Assembly (NCBI RefSeq): GCF_001613085.1
Contig: NZ_BDBR01000008.1
Span: forward strand, 366,594 to 430,593
Reading direction: 5' to 3'
Length of the DNA: 64,000 nucleotides
DNA from: Nocardia salmonicida NBRC 13393
GTDB lineage: Bacteria > Actinomycetota > Actinomycetes > Mycobacteriales > Mycobacteriaceae
Below are positions 47,292-55,341 of the stretch, piece after piece (the stretch's first letter is position 1; the number at the start of each line of letters is the position of its first letter). Made by a program: the position numbers and the translations under genes. Under the pieces are notes generated by a model. The model was not told where the DNA came from and ran no database searches. It was given only the letters and a program-made list of their open reading frames with translations.

Positions 47292-48056
47292 CTATCCGCG
47301 TCGGGTGTCGACGAAGGCGTTGTCGGTGAGCACCGGAACCGTGGAGTCGGCATCCCGTTCGATCGCGATGGCCACATCGTCGGCGAAGCCGATCGCGGCG
47401 AGTTCGCGGCCGGACGCGCAGTCGACGATCGAGGCGCCGACGTCCGCTGTCGCCTGGAATGCGTTTGCCGCCGTGTGTGCTTCGGGTGAGGGTGTGGTGA
47501 GGCCGCGATCGATCAGCGCGGCAGCGAGCGCACCGGCGCCGAGCCAGTCCTCGAGCGCCGGTCGCACGGTATCGGTGCCCGGCCAGTGCTCGCCCGAGGC
47601 GATGATCGCGATCGGTTGATCGGGAGTGCCCCAATGGTGGGCGACGAGCCAGTCGGCGACCGCACTGACATTGCGCAGGCACGCCGCGACGACCGGCGTC
47701 CCCTCGACCGCGGCGGCGATGGTGGAGCCGTTGGGCGAGGGCAATACCAGTCGGGAAGTGAACGGTGCCCGCCGGATCGCCGCCGGCGACAACGACCACG
47801 GACCGGCCTCCCGCCGTCCGACGGCCAGTTCGGCGGCGTTCTCCTCGGCGAAGACCCGCGCCGAGTCATCACGCCACCGATACGGGAACACCGCGGTACC
47901 CGCCGCGGTAGCCACCGACACCGACGTCGTGAACGACAACACATCGATCACCACCAGACATCCGGCCCCCGGTCCGAGCACCGCCGCCCCGGTCCGCCCC
48001 CAATCGACCCGAATCCCGAACCCGTCCTGCTGTGCCCACTGCGGTGCCGATCGCAC
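47292..48056 (-). CDS. 2-phosphosulfolactate phosphatase-like protein (ComB family)
   Basis: A 254-residue ComB-fold protein: LVVIDVLSFTTSVSVATAAG, RLVLPSPNGSTIAAAVEG and VDCASGRELAAIGFADDV are family blocks. In methanogens ComB takes part in coenzyme M synthesis; the role in actinobacteria is not established. GTG start with GGGAGG upstream. No other CoM gene is near. Confidence 0.82.
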   Translation of the reverse strand: MRSAPQWAQQDGFGIRVDWGRTGAAVLGPGAGCLVVIDVLSFTTSVSVATAAGTAVFPYRWRDDSARVFAEENAAELAVGRREAGPWSLSPAAIRRAPFTSRLVLPSPNGSTIAAAVEGTPVVAACLRNVSAVADWLVAHHWGTPDQPIAIIASGEHWPGTDTVRPALEDWLGAGALAAALIDRGLTTPSPEAHTAANAFQATADVGASIVDCASGRELAAIGFADDVAIAIERDADSTVPVLTDNAFVDTRRG

Positions 48057-48178
48057 GCTGACCTCCCGATAGCCGAATCCGCCAGTGCACCACGAAGATC
48101 GGCATTACGCCACTGCTCGCCGCACGCTGCGCGAAACCCCGATCGATCCGGGTTCTCGGTAGCCTGTCGAGCGAGTGG

Positions 48179-48530
48179 CTAACGGGCGAAGTACTGGCCC
48201 GGCGAGGTGCCGACCGCTCGGCGGAACGCGGCTACGTAGGCGCTGGCACTGCGGTAGCCGACCCGGGCGGCGATGCGGGTCACCGGTACACCGTCGGCCA
48301 GGGGCGTCAGCGAGGCGGCCAGGCGGATCTGGGCCCGCCACTGCGCGGAGGTCATGCCGGTGTCTCGGCACGGAACGCGCGGGCCAGGGTGCGGGAGCCG
48401 GCCGCGGCGTGCGGACCCCGATCTACGAGGGTGCGGTCGTCGTCGCCGGGGTTGTCGAGCAGGGCCTCGGCGACCACGCGAGCTCGTGGGTCGGTCGGCA
48501 GCGGTGCGCCGATCGGGATGACGTCGACCG
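48179..48530 (-). pseudogene. AraC-family regulator remnant, frameshifted
   Basis: Only the DNA-binding end of an AraC protein remains. The first part encodes PIGAPLPTDPRARVVAEALL, then SRTLARAFRAET, and runs into a stop at 48352. The second part, in another frame (48179-48355), encodes TSAQWRAQIRLAASLTPLAD and VGYRSASAYVAAFRRAVGTS. The two join if one frameshift near 48355 is corrected. The N-terminal sensor domain is missing. Confidence 0.75.
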
Positions 48531-48544
48531 GCCCGCCGGACCGG

Positions 48545-48820
48545 ACGGTCTCCCTCGCCGGTCTGGAGATCGACCCGGTGCTGGCCGCGCGTCTACGCAC
48601 CCGATTCGCCGAAGCGCTGCGGGCATTGCGACCGGGCGGTGTCTTCGCAGGCTCGGACGGCCTCGACAATCGGCTGTTTCGGCTCCAGCACCTGGGTGAC
48701 ATGTGTGTGCCGGTCCCGCCGGATACCCTCGCCGACCGACTGGCATCGGCAGGCTTCACGGGTATCGACGTCGAATCCGGCCGTGCCATGTTCCGTTTCC
48801 GGGCCGAGCGGCCCCGCTGA
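48545..48820 (+). pseudogene. SAM-dependent methyltransferase remnant
   Basis: About 91 residues: LAGLEIDPVLAARLRTRF is the end of motif I/II of a class I methyltransferase and leads directly into AEALRALRPGGVFAGSD, with a C-terminal HLGDMCVPVPPDTLADRLAS. The central catalytic stretch that normally separates these blocks is missing, and so is the N-terminus. It abuts the AraC remnant, so both were probably cut by the same deletions. Confidence 0.65.
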
Positions 48821-48840
48821 CCGGCCATCGGTCGAGGTGT

Positions 48841-49839
48841 TCAGTGGAGGGAGGAGGGAGTGAGGTCCAGTGCGGCAGGCGGGCGGAGACGGCGGAGTGT
48901 GCCGTCGATGCTGGTGACGTAGAGGGACCAAGCTCCGGTGGTGGGGTCGGGGGCGAGGCGGGCAGAGGTGGGGCCGATGGGCGGCGGAGTGGGGAGGGGG
49001 CCGCGCGGGGTGGTCCAGCCGGTGGCGAGGGTGCACCAGGTGCCTGTCGTCGGGTCGACCTGGTAGACGCTGCCGGAATAGTCGCCGGTGACGAAGGCGA
49101 GACCGGCGGCGGTGACATCGAGGTCGTCGAGTGCGGGCAGCAGGCCGTCGTTCACGGTGGCGATGGGGGTGGGGCGGTCGGGGGCGTCGAGGGGGACTCG
49201 CAGGAGTTGGGAGGTCGCGACGTCCTCGGTGATCACTGCCTGGTGGTCGGGTGCGAGTGCGAGGCCGTTGGGGCGGGGCACGGGGGACCAGGCGAGGGTG
49301 AATTCGCCGGTGGCGGGGCGGTAGCGGCTGATGCCGACCGGGGGCCAGGGGACGGAGAGCTGGGAGATGAGCAGGTCGCCATCGGGGAGCAGGAGCAATC
49401 CGTTGGGCTGCACCAGATTCGGAAGCAGGACGGTGACTTCGCCGGTGCCGAGGTGGAGTCGGCTCAGGGTGCCGCCGCCGTTCGGTGTGGTGCCGTCACC
49501 GGTGACGAAATAGAGGTCCTCGCCGATCAGCCGCAGCCCGGCGGGGTTGTCAAGGCCGGTGCGGATGGTGGTGACCTGCCCGTCGGCGGCCACGTGCAGG
49601 AGCTCGCCGCGAACGATGCCACTGAGGTAGAAGCCGCCGCGGCCGTCGTCTTCGAGATTCTCCAAGCCGCCGAGATCGGCCGCCAGCACCTCGGCGTGCC
49701 AGCCGTCGGCGCACGACGGCGCACCGGCCTGTGCGGTACCCACCGGGCCGACCCCGAGGGCGGCGGCAACCGTGACTGCTGTTGCCAGACAACGGTTCCG
49801 CCGCCGACGGGTGGTGAGTTCCTTCGATCGACCGCGCAT
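48841..49839 (-). CDS. secreted beta-propeller protein (SMP-30/ScyD-like)
   Basis: A 332-residue exported protein. The N-terminal signal peptide contains CLATAVTVAAALGVGPVGTA with probable cleavage after AQA. Propeller-like repeats follow (GELLHVAADGQVTTIRTGLD; LVQPNGLLLLPDGDLLISQ; RPNGLALAPDHQAVITEDVA). Enzymatic activity, if any, is unknown. A lipobox is not seen. Confidence 0.78.
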   Translation of the reverse strand: MRGRSKELTTRRRRNRCLATAVTVAAALGVGPVGTAQAGAPSCADGWHAEVLAADLGGLENLEDDGRGGFYLSGIVRGELLHVAADGQVTTIRTGLDNPAGLRLIGEDLYFVTGDGTTPNGGGTLSRLHLGTGEVTVLLPNLVQPNGLLLLPDGDLLISQLSVPWPPVGISRYRPATGEFTLAWSPVPRPNGLALAPDHQAVITEDVATSQLLRVPLDAPDRPTPIATVNDGLLPALDDLDVTAAGLAFVTGDYSGSVYQVDPTTGTWCTLATGWTTPRGPLPTPPPIGPTSARLAPDPTTGAWSLYVTSIDGTLRRLRPPAALDLTPSSLH

Positions 49840-49876
49840 GGTCGAAGCCTACTGGCCGACCGGACACCAGGCCGGT

Positions 49877-50581
49877 TCAGTCGGTCGGGGTAGGCGCGGC
49901 CGTGAGCAGATAGTCAGCGATCGCCGCGCGCTCCTCGTCGGTCAATTCGACGGTGTCGAGTTCGGCTTTCCAGTGCGCGAGCCGTTCGGTGTCCCCGGCG
50001 ACGACGGCGAGTTCGGCGAGGGCGGTGTAGGCGCGAGCACGGTCGAGCGCTGTCGCGGTGGTGCGGAACCGGCGCAAGCCGGTCTCCAGAACGCGGGTGG
50101 CCGCGCGGTCGTCGTTCTTGAAATCGCGCAGGATGCGGGCATTGTCGAGAACCCGGGTCAGGCCTTCGAGCTCGCGCGAGCCGCCGTACTCGAGTTCCAT
50201 GGGCTTGTCGCGCTGGATCACGAGGACGGTGTTGCCGACCGGGTCGACCAGGGAGAACCGGGACTGACCCGGACGGAATCGGGTGATCCGCGGGCGACCC
50301 TTGCTCGGAATCCTGCCGTAGTGGGCGCGCAGTGCGGCGGTGTACTCGGCATGGCGTGCGGCCACGTCGTCGACCATCACCAGCGCGCCCGCGTGCTCCA
50401 CCGGCAGCTCGATGCCCTTCGGCGCGGGCGCGAAATGCAGGGCACAGCCATGGTGTTCGATCGCGCCGTAGACATAGGGGCGGGTTTGCTCATAGGTCAC
50501 GGTGTAGCCGAGCGCCCGGTAGAACTCGAGGGTGCTCGGCAGGTCTCCGCTCCACAGCAGGGGTACCGCGGTATCGGTCAT
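49877..50581 (-). CDS. VOC-domain protein with C-terminal helical extension
   Basis: A 234-residue protein. Residues 1 to about 120 form a glyoxalase/bleomycin-resistance-like domain (LLWSGDLPSTLEFYRALGYT, FSLVDPVGNTVLVIQ). The remaining ~110 residues are helical and resemble a TPR-like tail (AYTALAELAVVAGDTERLAH). ATG at 50581 with GAAAGG upstream. Substrate unknown. Confidence 0.78.
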   Translation of the reverse strand: MTDTAVPLLWSGDLPSTLEFYRALGYTVTYEQTRPYVYGAIEHHGCALHFAPAPKGIELPVEHAGALVMVDDVAARHAEYTAALRAHYGRIPSKGRPRITRFRPGQSRFSLVDPVGNTVLVIQRDKPMELEYGGSRELEGLTRVLDNARILRDFKNDDRAATRVLETGLRRFRTTATALDRARAYTALAELAVVAGDTERLAHWKAELDTVELTDEERAAIADYLLTAAPTPTD

Positions 50582-50673
50582 CGTCGGCCTTTCGCCAGAG
50601 AGTCGATTCGCTTGCGAGGCTACGAAGACTTTCGCGCGAGCGCCCATAATCTTTCGACCGGCCCCGCGCCCAT

Positions 50674-50688
50674 TAGGCTGCGGGCATG
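50674..50688 (+). promoter_or_regulatory. leaderless promoter of the PPOX gene
   Basis: TAGGCT (50674-50679), 6 nt, ATG at 50686; no Shine-Dalgarno. Confidence 0.55.
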
Positions 50689-51066
50689 ACTAACCGCCTC
50701 GGCGAACTGGCGACCGCGAATTACGTACTCCTCACCACCTTCCGCAAAGACGGCACACCGGTCGGGACGCCGCTGTGGGCTGTCGCCCGCGAGGACAAGC
50801 TGTATGTCTGGACGGTCACCGACAGCTGGAAAGTGAAGCGCATCCGGCGCAATCCGGAGGTGACGCTGCAACCGTGCAACGCGCGCGGAGCCGCACACGG
50901 CGCCGTCGTCACCGGGACCGCCCGACTGCTCGACGCCGCCGAAACCGAGCAGGTGCGGTCGGGGGTGCGCCGTAAGTACTGGCTGACCGGCCCGCTGGTG
51001 ATCCTTGCCAGCAATCTGCGCCGCGGGAAAGCGGGCACGATCGGCATCGAGATCACTCCGGCCTGA
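50686..51066 (+). CDS. PPOX-class F420-dependent oxidoreductase
   Basis: A 126-residue split-barrel protein: NYVLLTTFRKDGTPVGTPLW and YVWTVTDSWKVKRIRRNPEV are typical of the F420-binding PPOX group of mycobacteria and Nocardia. Substrate unknown. It is transcribed alone from a leaderless promoter, divergent from the VOC gene. Confidence 0.82.
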   Translation: MTNRLGELATANYVLLTTFRKDGTPVGTPLWAVAREDKLYVWTVTDSWKVKRIRRNPEVTLQPCNARGAAHGAVVTGTARLLDAAETEQVRSGVRRKYWLTGPLVILASNLRRGKAGTIGIEITPA

Positions 51067-51144
51067 TCCCGTTCCCGGAATCAGTACCTAGTACTGCCGG
51101 TATCGGATACCGTGGGGGTTCACTCGCTCTTCGAGAGGATCCCC

Positions 51145-52434
51145 ATGGCCGAGAAGCGCCGCCGCGCCGTTGTCGTCGCGGGTGCTCGCACCCCCTTCGT
51201 GCGCGCGTTCACCGACTTCACCCGCCTCGACAGCATCGCCCTGGCCGGTGCGGCCGTCCAGGGGTTGATCGAGCGGACCGGGATCGCGCCCGGCGAGATC
51301 CAGTCGATCGTCTGGGGCGGGGTGGTCCTGCCCAGTCACGCGCCGAATATCGCGCGCGAGATCGCCCTGGACCTGAACCTGGACTTCGGTTGCGAGGGGT
51401 ACACGGTCACCCGCGCGTGCGCGTCCGGTCTGCAGGCGGTGACCTCGGCGGCCGCGGCGATCGAGCGCGGCGAGTACGACATCATGATCGCCGGCGGTAG
51501 CGACTCCACCAGCAATGCCGAGATCAAGCTGCCGCAGAAGGTCGTGCACGCGGTCGCGCCGGTGGCGCTGGGCAAGCCCAGGGCGATGGACTACCTCGAC
51601 GTGGTCCGTCAGCTCGCGCCGTTCACCGACATCCTGCCGCGTCAGCCGAAGATCTCCGAGCGCACCACCGGCGAGGTGATGGGCGAGTCCGCGGAGAAGA
51701 TGGCCCGCATCAACGGGATCTCGCGCGCTGATCAGGACGCTTTCGCCGCCCGATCGCACCAGCGTGCCGCGGCCGCGATCGCCTCGGGGCGTTTCGACGA
51801 CGAGGTCGTGCCGGTCACCACCCCGTCGGGCACGCTGATCGACGTCGACGGACTCGTCCGCGCGAACACCAGTATCGAGAAGCTCGCCACCCTGAAGCCG
51901 GTGTTCGAGAAGAACGGTACGGTCACCGCGGGCAATGCCAGCCCGCTCACCGACGGTGCGTCGGCGGTGTTGCTGATGAGCGAGGAGAAGGCGCGCGCCC
52001 TCGGGTTAACCCCGCAGGCCGCCTTCCGCTCCTGGAGTTTCGTCAGCGTCGACCCCGCCGATCAGGTCCTCATCGGTCCCGCGATCTCGATGCCGCGCGC
52101 CCTCGACAAAGCGGGCATGACCCTGGCCGACATCGACCTCGTCGATATCCACGAAGCCTTTGCCGCGCAGACTATTTCGGTGCTGCGCATGCTCGAGAGC
52201 ACCGACTGGGCCAAAGCCCGTCTCGATCGTGACGAGCCCGTCGGCTCCGTCGACATCGACAAGCTGAACGTGCACGGCGGCTCGATCTCGCTGGGTCATC
52301 CCTTCGGCGCCACCGGTGCCCGCATGGTCACCACCATGGCCAACGAACTGGCCCGCACGGGGAAAGAGACCGCACTGCTGGGGATCTGCGCGGCAGGCGG
52401 CATCGGCGCGTCGGCGGTGCTCGAGCGGGTCTGA
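51145..52434 (+). CDS. acetyl-CoA C-acyltransferase (FadI-type thiolase)
   Basis: A 429-residue thiolase. Nucleophile Cys92 is in TRACASGLQAVTSAAAAIER, the catalytic His in GGSISLGHPFGATGAR and the second Cys in LLGICAAGGIG. The long central region with YLDVVRQLAPFTDILPRQPK fits the FadI/trifunctional-type subfamily, which acts on long-chain 3-oxoacyl-CoA. No dehydrogenase/hydratase partner (FadJ-like) is adjacent in this window. ATG preceded by GAGAGGA. Confidence 0.9.
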   Translation: MAEKRRRAVVVAGARTPFVRAFTDFTRLDSIALAGAAVQGLIERTGIAPGEIQSIVWGGVVLPSHAPNIAREIALDLNLDFGCEGYTVTRACASGLQAVTSAAAAIERGEYDIMIAGGSDSTSNAEIKLPQKVVHAVAPVALGKPRAMDYLDVVRQLAPFTDILPRQPKISERTTGEVMGESAEKMARINGISRADQDAFAARSHQRAAAAIASGRFDDEVVPVTTPSGTLIDVDGLVRANTSIEKLATLKPVFEKNGTVTAGNASPLTDGASAVLLMSEEKARALGLTPQAAFRSWSFVSVDPADQVLIGPAISMPRALDKAGMTLADIDLVDIHEAFAAQTISVLRMLESTDWAKARLDRDEPVGSVDIDKLNVHGGSISLGHPFGATGARMVTTMANELARTGKETALLGICAAGGIGASAVLERV

Positions 52435-52444
52435 ACAGGTCAGT

Positions 52445-52475
52445 CGGGCGCGCCGGGGCGGGGACGGTGCGCCCG
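52445..52475. terminator. hairpin between the thiolase and TioE-type genes
   Basis: 7-bp inverted repeat CGGGCGC/GCGCCCG (52445-52451, 52469-52475) with a 17-nt loop, between convergent genes. Confidence 0.45.
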
Positions 52476-52508
52476 CCGAGTGGATCGCGATCGGTGCGCG
52501 GCGCGGTA

Positions 52509-53216
52509 CTAGTGGCGCGGCACGGCCGAATATCGGCTCAGCGCGGCGGCGGCGTCGAGCATGGCGATGCCCTGGGCGGTGAGTCCGGCTCGCCAGTCGG
52601 CGAGGGCTTTCGCCAACGCTTCGGTGCTGCCCGCGGCGCGGATCTGCCCGATGACGGTGGCGATGTGGTCGAGGCGGTAGTGGCCGCGGCGCAGGATGTG
52701 CGCCAGTTCGGCATCGCGGAGGTCGGTGGGGCCGTAGCGGCGATACCCGGTGGCCGGATCGCGGTCGGGGGACAGGATGCCCGCCGCTTCCCAGGCTCGG
52801 AGGGTGGCCGGGGTGACCCGGAGGTGATGGGCGAGTTCGCCGATGGTTCTCGTGCCCGCTGAATGTGTTGTGTCAGAGCTCGATTCGGCGATCAGGTGAT
52901 CGACGGCTCGGTGCACCGAGGTGAGGGTCTCGCGGTCTCTCAGGAGGCTGCTGTGCCCGCGATCGATGATCGTGAGGGCTTTGTCGAGGTCGGCCTCGTG
53001 CAGGGCGCGCATGATGTCGCCCGCGGTCGCGTGGCCGTAGGCGGGGATCAGGGTCAGGTAGGTGCGCAGCGCTGTCGCGTGCAGTTCGGTGTAGATCCGA
53101 TAGCCGGTGGGGGTGCGCTCGGCCGGTGGGAGGCAGCCGTCCTGTTCGTAGTTGCGGACTGCCTGGGTCGAAATCGCGTGCTCGCGGGCTAGGTCGGACG
53201 GTCGTAGGGTTCTCAC
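52509..53216 (-). CDS. TioE-like regulator with two MerR-type HTH domains
   Basis: A 235-residue regulator. HTH 1 (residues about 5-70) has RPSDLAREHAISTQAVRNYE and RTPTGYRIYTE. HTH 2 (about 122-190) has GELAHHLRVTPATLRAWEAA and DPATGYRRYGPTDLRD. The tandem arrangement is that of the TioE family. GTG start with TAAAGT 9 nt upstream. Divergent from an erythromycin-esterase-family gene with a shared inverted repeat, so it likely controls that gene. Confidence 0.85.
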   Translation of the reverse strand: MRTLRPSDLAREHAISTQAVRNYEQDGCLPPAERTPTGYRIYTELHATALRTYLTLIPAYGHATAGDIMRALHEADLDKALTIIDRGHSSLLRDRETLTSVHRAVDHLIAESSSDTTHSAGTRTIGELAHHLRVTPATLRAWEAAGILSPDRDPATGYRRYGPTDLRDAELAHILRRGHYRLDHIATVIGQIRAAGSTEALAKALADWRAGLTAQGIAMLDAAAALSRYSAVPRH

Positions 53217-53220
53217 TGTT

Positions 53221-53268
53221 TTGAGACTTTACGACATAGCGTGCGAAGAGTGCCTGATCAAGTCTCAA
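53221..53268. promoter_or_regulatory. operator arms between tioE-like and esterase genes
   Basis: Perfect 9-bp arms TTGAGACTT (53221-53229) and AAGTCTCAA (53260-53268), 30 nt apart. The left arm overlaps the regulator's -10 region and the right arm overlaps the -35 position of the esterase promoter (TACGAT at 53284-53289). Confidence 0.65.
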
Positions 53269-53297
53269 CCGTTCTTTCAACGATACGATTGACAGAT

Positions 53298-54449
53298 ATG
53301 AGTCAGAAAATCAGCGACTTCGTCCGCTCGTCCTGTGAACTGCTGGCGCTCGGGGAACCGACGCACAAGGAACCCGGCTTCGCGTCGGTCCGCAACGAAC
53401 TGTTCGTCGAGTTGGTGGCCAGTGGGTTCCGATCGATCGCTCTGGAAACTGATCGGGTTGCCGCGCTCGCCGTGGACGAGTTCGTTCGAGGCGGCCACGG
53501 TGCCTTCGACGAGGTGATGCGAACAGGCTTTTCGCACGAATTCGGCGAACTCGCAGGCAACCGGGAACTGGTCGCTTGGCTGCGCGACCACAACGCGGGC
53601 CTCCCGGCCGAAGAGCAGGTCGGCTTCTACGGATTCGACGCCGCGATGGAAACGATGAGTGCGCCCAGCCCACGGACCTATCTCGAATTCGCCCGCGACT
53701 ACCTGGAGCTCGACTTCGACATCAGCGGACCTGCCGGCAGCGACGAGCGATGGAGCCGCGCCGAAGCGGTCCTGGACGCGAACGTCTCGCCCGGTACCAC
53801 CCCCGAGGCCGAGCGGTTGCGGGTGATCGCCGACGACCTGCTCACCCTTCTCTACACGCGCGCGCCGGAGCGGATCGCCGCCACGTCGCTCGCCGAGTGG
53901 CGAAGGGCGGAAGTCCATCTCACCGCCGGACTCGGCTTGCTCCGCTATCACCGGCAGGCGGCTCAGCCGACCGAGGACGGCGTGCGATGGAACAGCCTGG
54001 CCGCCTCCCGCGACGCACTCATGGCCCAGAACCTGCTCGACATCCGGTCCATCGAAGCGCGCCGTGGGCCGACCCTGGTGTACTCGCACAACCTGCACCT
54101 GCGGCGCAACACCAGCGTCATGCAGATGGGGTCGATGGAGCTCGTCTGGTCCGGTGCGGGGGCGATCGTCGGATCGCTACTGGGGGAGCACTACGGGGTG
54201 ATTCTCGGCAGCCTGGGACGCAGTGACGGCCTCGAACTCGCCGAACCCGCGCCGGGTACTTTCGAACACACGCTGCAGAACCGCATCGACACGTGGGGTC
54301 TGGTCCCGGCGGCCGAAATCGGACCCGGACGAACCCGCACCGACGTCACCCAGGAGCAGGGATACTTCCCGCTGGATACCGACACCGTGGACGCGACGGA
54401 TACGATCCTGCACCTCAGCGTGGGTCGGGCGCCGACACCTGTCAGCTAG
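53298..54449 (+). CDS. erythromycin esterase-family protein
   Basis: A 383-residue Ere-family protein. The active-site segment LALGEPTHKEPGFASVRNEL holds Glu20 and His23. Further family blocks are FRSIALETDRVAALAVDEFV, VGFYGFDAAMET and PTLVYSHNLHLRRNTSVMQM. Characterised members open macrolide lactones, but many homologues act on other esters. ATG 8 nt after TACGAT, a leaderless layout. It overlaps the convergent HAD gene by 8 nt. Confidence 0.82.
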   Translation: MSQKISDFVRSSCELLALGEPTHKEPGFASVRNELFVELVASGFRSIALETDRVAALAVDEFVRGGHGAFDEVMRTGFSHEFGELAGNRELVAWLRDHNAGLPAEEQVGFYGFDAAMETMSAPSPRTYLEFARDYLELDFDISGPAGSDERWSRAEAVLDANVSPGTTPEAERLRVIADDLLTLLYTRAPERIAATSLAEWRRAEVHLTAGLGLLRYHRQAAQPTEDGVRWNSLAASRDALMAQNLLDIRSIEARRGPTLVYSHNLHLRRNTSVMQMGSMELVWSGAGAIVGSLLGEHYGVILGSLGRSDGLELAEPAPGTFEHTLQNRIDTWGLVPAAEIGPGRTRTDVTQEQGYFPLDTDTVDATDTILHLSVGRAPTPVS

Positions 54450-55278
54450 CCGAGTGGCGCGATGACGAACCCACCAATTCCTCCAGATAGGTGGCGACAC
54501 CGTCCTCGTCGTTGGTCGGGAGCACTCGGTCGGCCAGCGCGATGACCTCGGGTACCGCGTTGGCCGGAACCAGCGCGGTACCCGCCCAGGTCAGCATGGC
54601 GACATCGTTGAGCGCGTCCCCCGCGGCCGCGACCTCCGAGAGGTGGATGCCGTCGAGCGCGCACAATCGGGCCAGCGCGCTGGCCTTCGACACACCCTCC
54701 GCGGCCATCTCCATATAGGCGGCACCGGAGTGGGTCAACTCCACTCCGGTGATCCCGGCCGCCACCGCCTCGCGGTACAGCTGCGCGCCCGGTAGCTCGG
54801 GATGACGGGCGACGATCTTCACCATCGCGTCGACGCCCGTCGGCAAGGTGTCCGACAATTCCATCTCGTGCGGATTCCGGTGATGATCGGTGAACTTGCA
54901 CAGGGCGGCATAGGCGGGCTCGGCGACGAACCGGGTGGCGGCCACATTGGCGAAGACGACACCGGGAATCAGCGCGCGGATCTGCGCCATCACCGCACCC
55001 GCCGCGCCGGTGTCGATCGAGACGGTGTCGAGGATCTCCGGTGTGCCGTCGGCGAGGTCGAGCAGCACAGCGCCGTTGGCACACACCGCTTTACCGCGGA
55101 AACCGCACGACTGCGCCAACTCGTGCACCGAATGGCGGGCACGCGCCGTCGCCCACACCACCTCGATGCCCGCTGCCTGCGCACCGGCCATGGCCTCGGC
55201 GGTACGCGGCGAGACGGTGCGATCGGAGCGCAGCAAGGTGCCGTCGAGGTCGGTGGCGAACATCCGGATACCAGTCAC
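54442..55278 (-). CDS. HAD-superfamily (Cof-type) phosphatase
   Basis: A 278-residue hydrolase. FATDLDGTLL carries the nucleophile Asp10 and acid/base Asp12, and AAAGDALNDVAMLTWAG is motif IV. The cap domain between them is of the Cof type (C2B), typical of sugar-phosphate or flavin/PLP phosphatases. Its 3' end overlaps the convergent esterase gene. Confidence 0.88.
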   Translation of the reverse strand: MTGIRMFATDLDGTLLRSDRTVSPRTAEAMAGAQAAGIEVVWATARARHSVHELAQSCGFRGKAVCANGAVLLDLADGTPEILDTVSIDTGAAGAVMAQIRALIPGVVFANVAATRFVAEPAYAALCKFTDHHRNPHEMELSDTLPTGVDAMVKIVARHPELPGAQLYREAVAAGITGVELTHSGAAYMEMAAEGVSKASALARLCALDGIHLSEVAAAGDALNDVAMLTWAGTALVPANAVPEVIALADRVLPTNDEDGVATYLEELVGSSSRHSAS

Positions 55279-55341
55279 CCGATCATGCTTTCACGCGCCG
55301 ACCACGGCGAAGTCGGTCGACCCGATGCGCGCCCGCACCCG

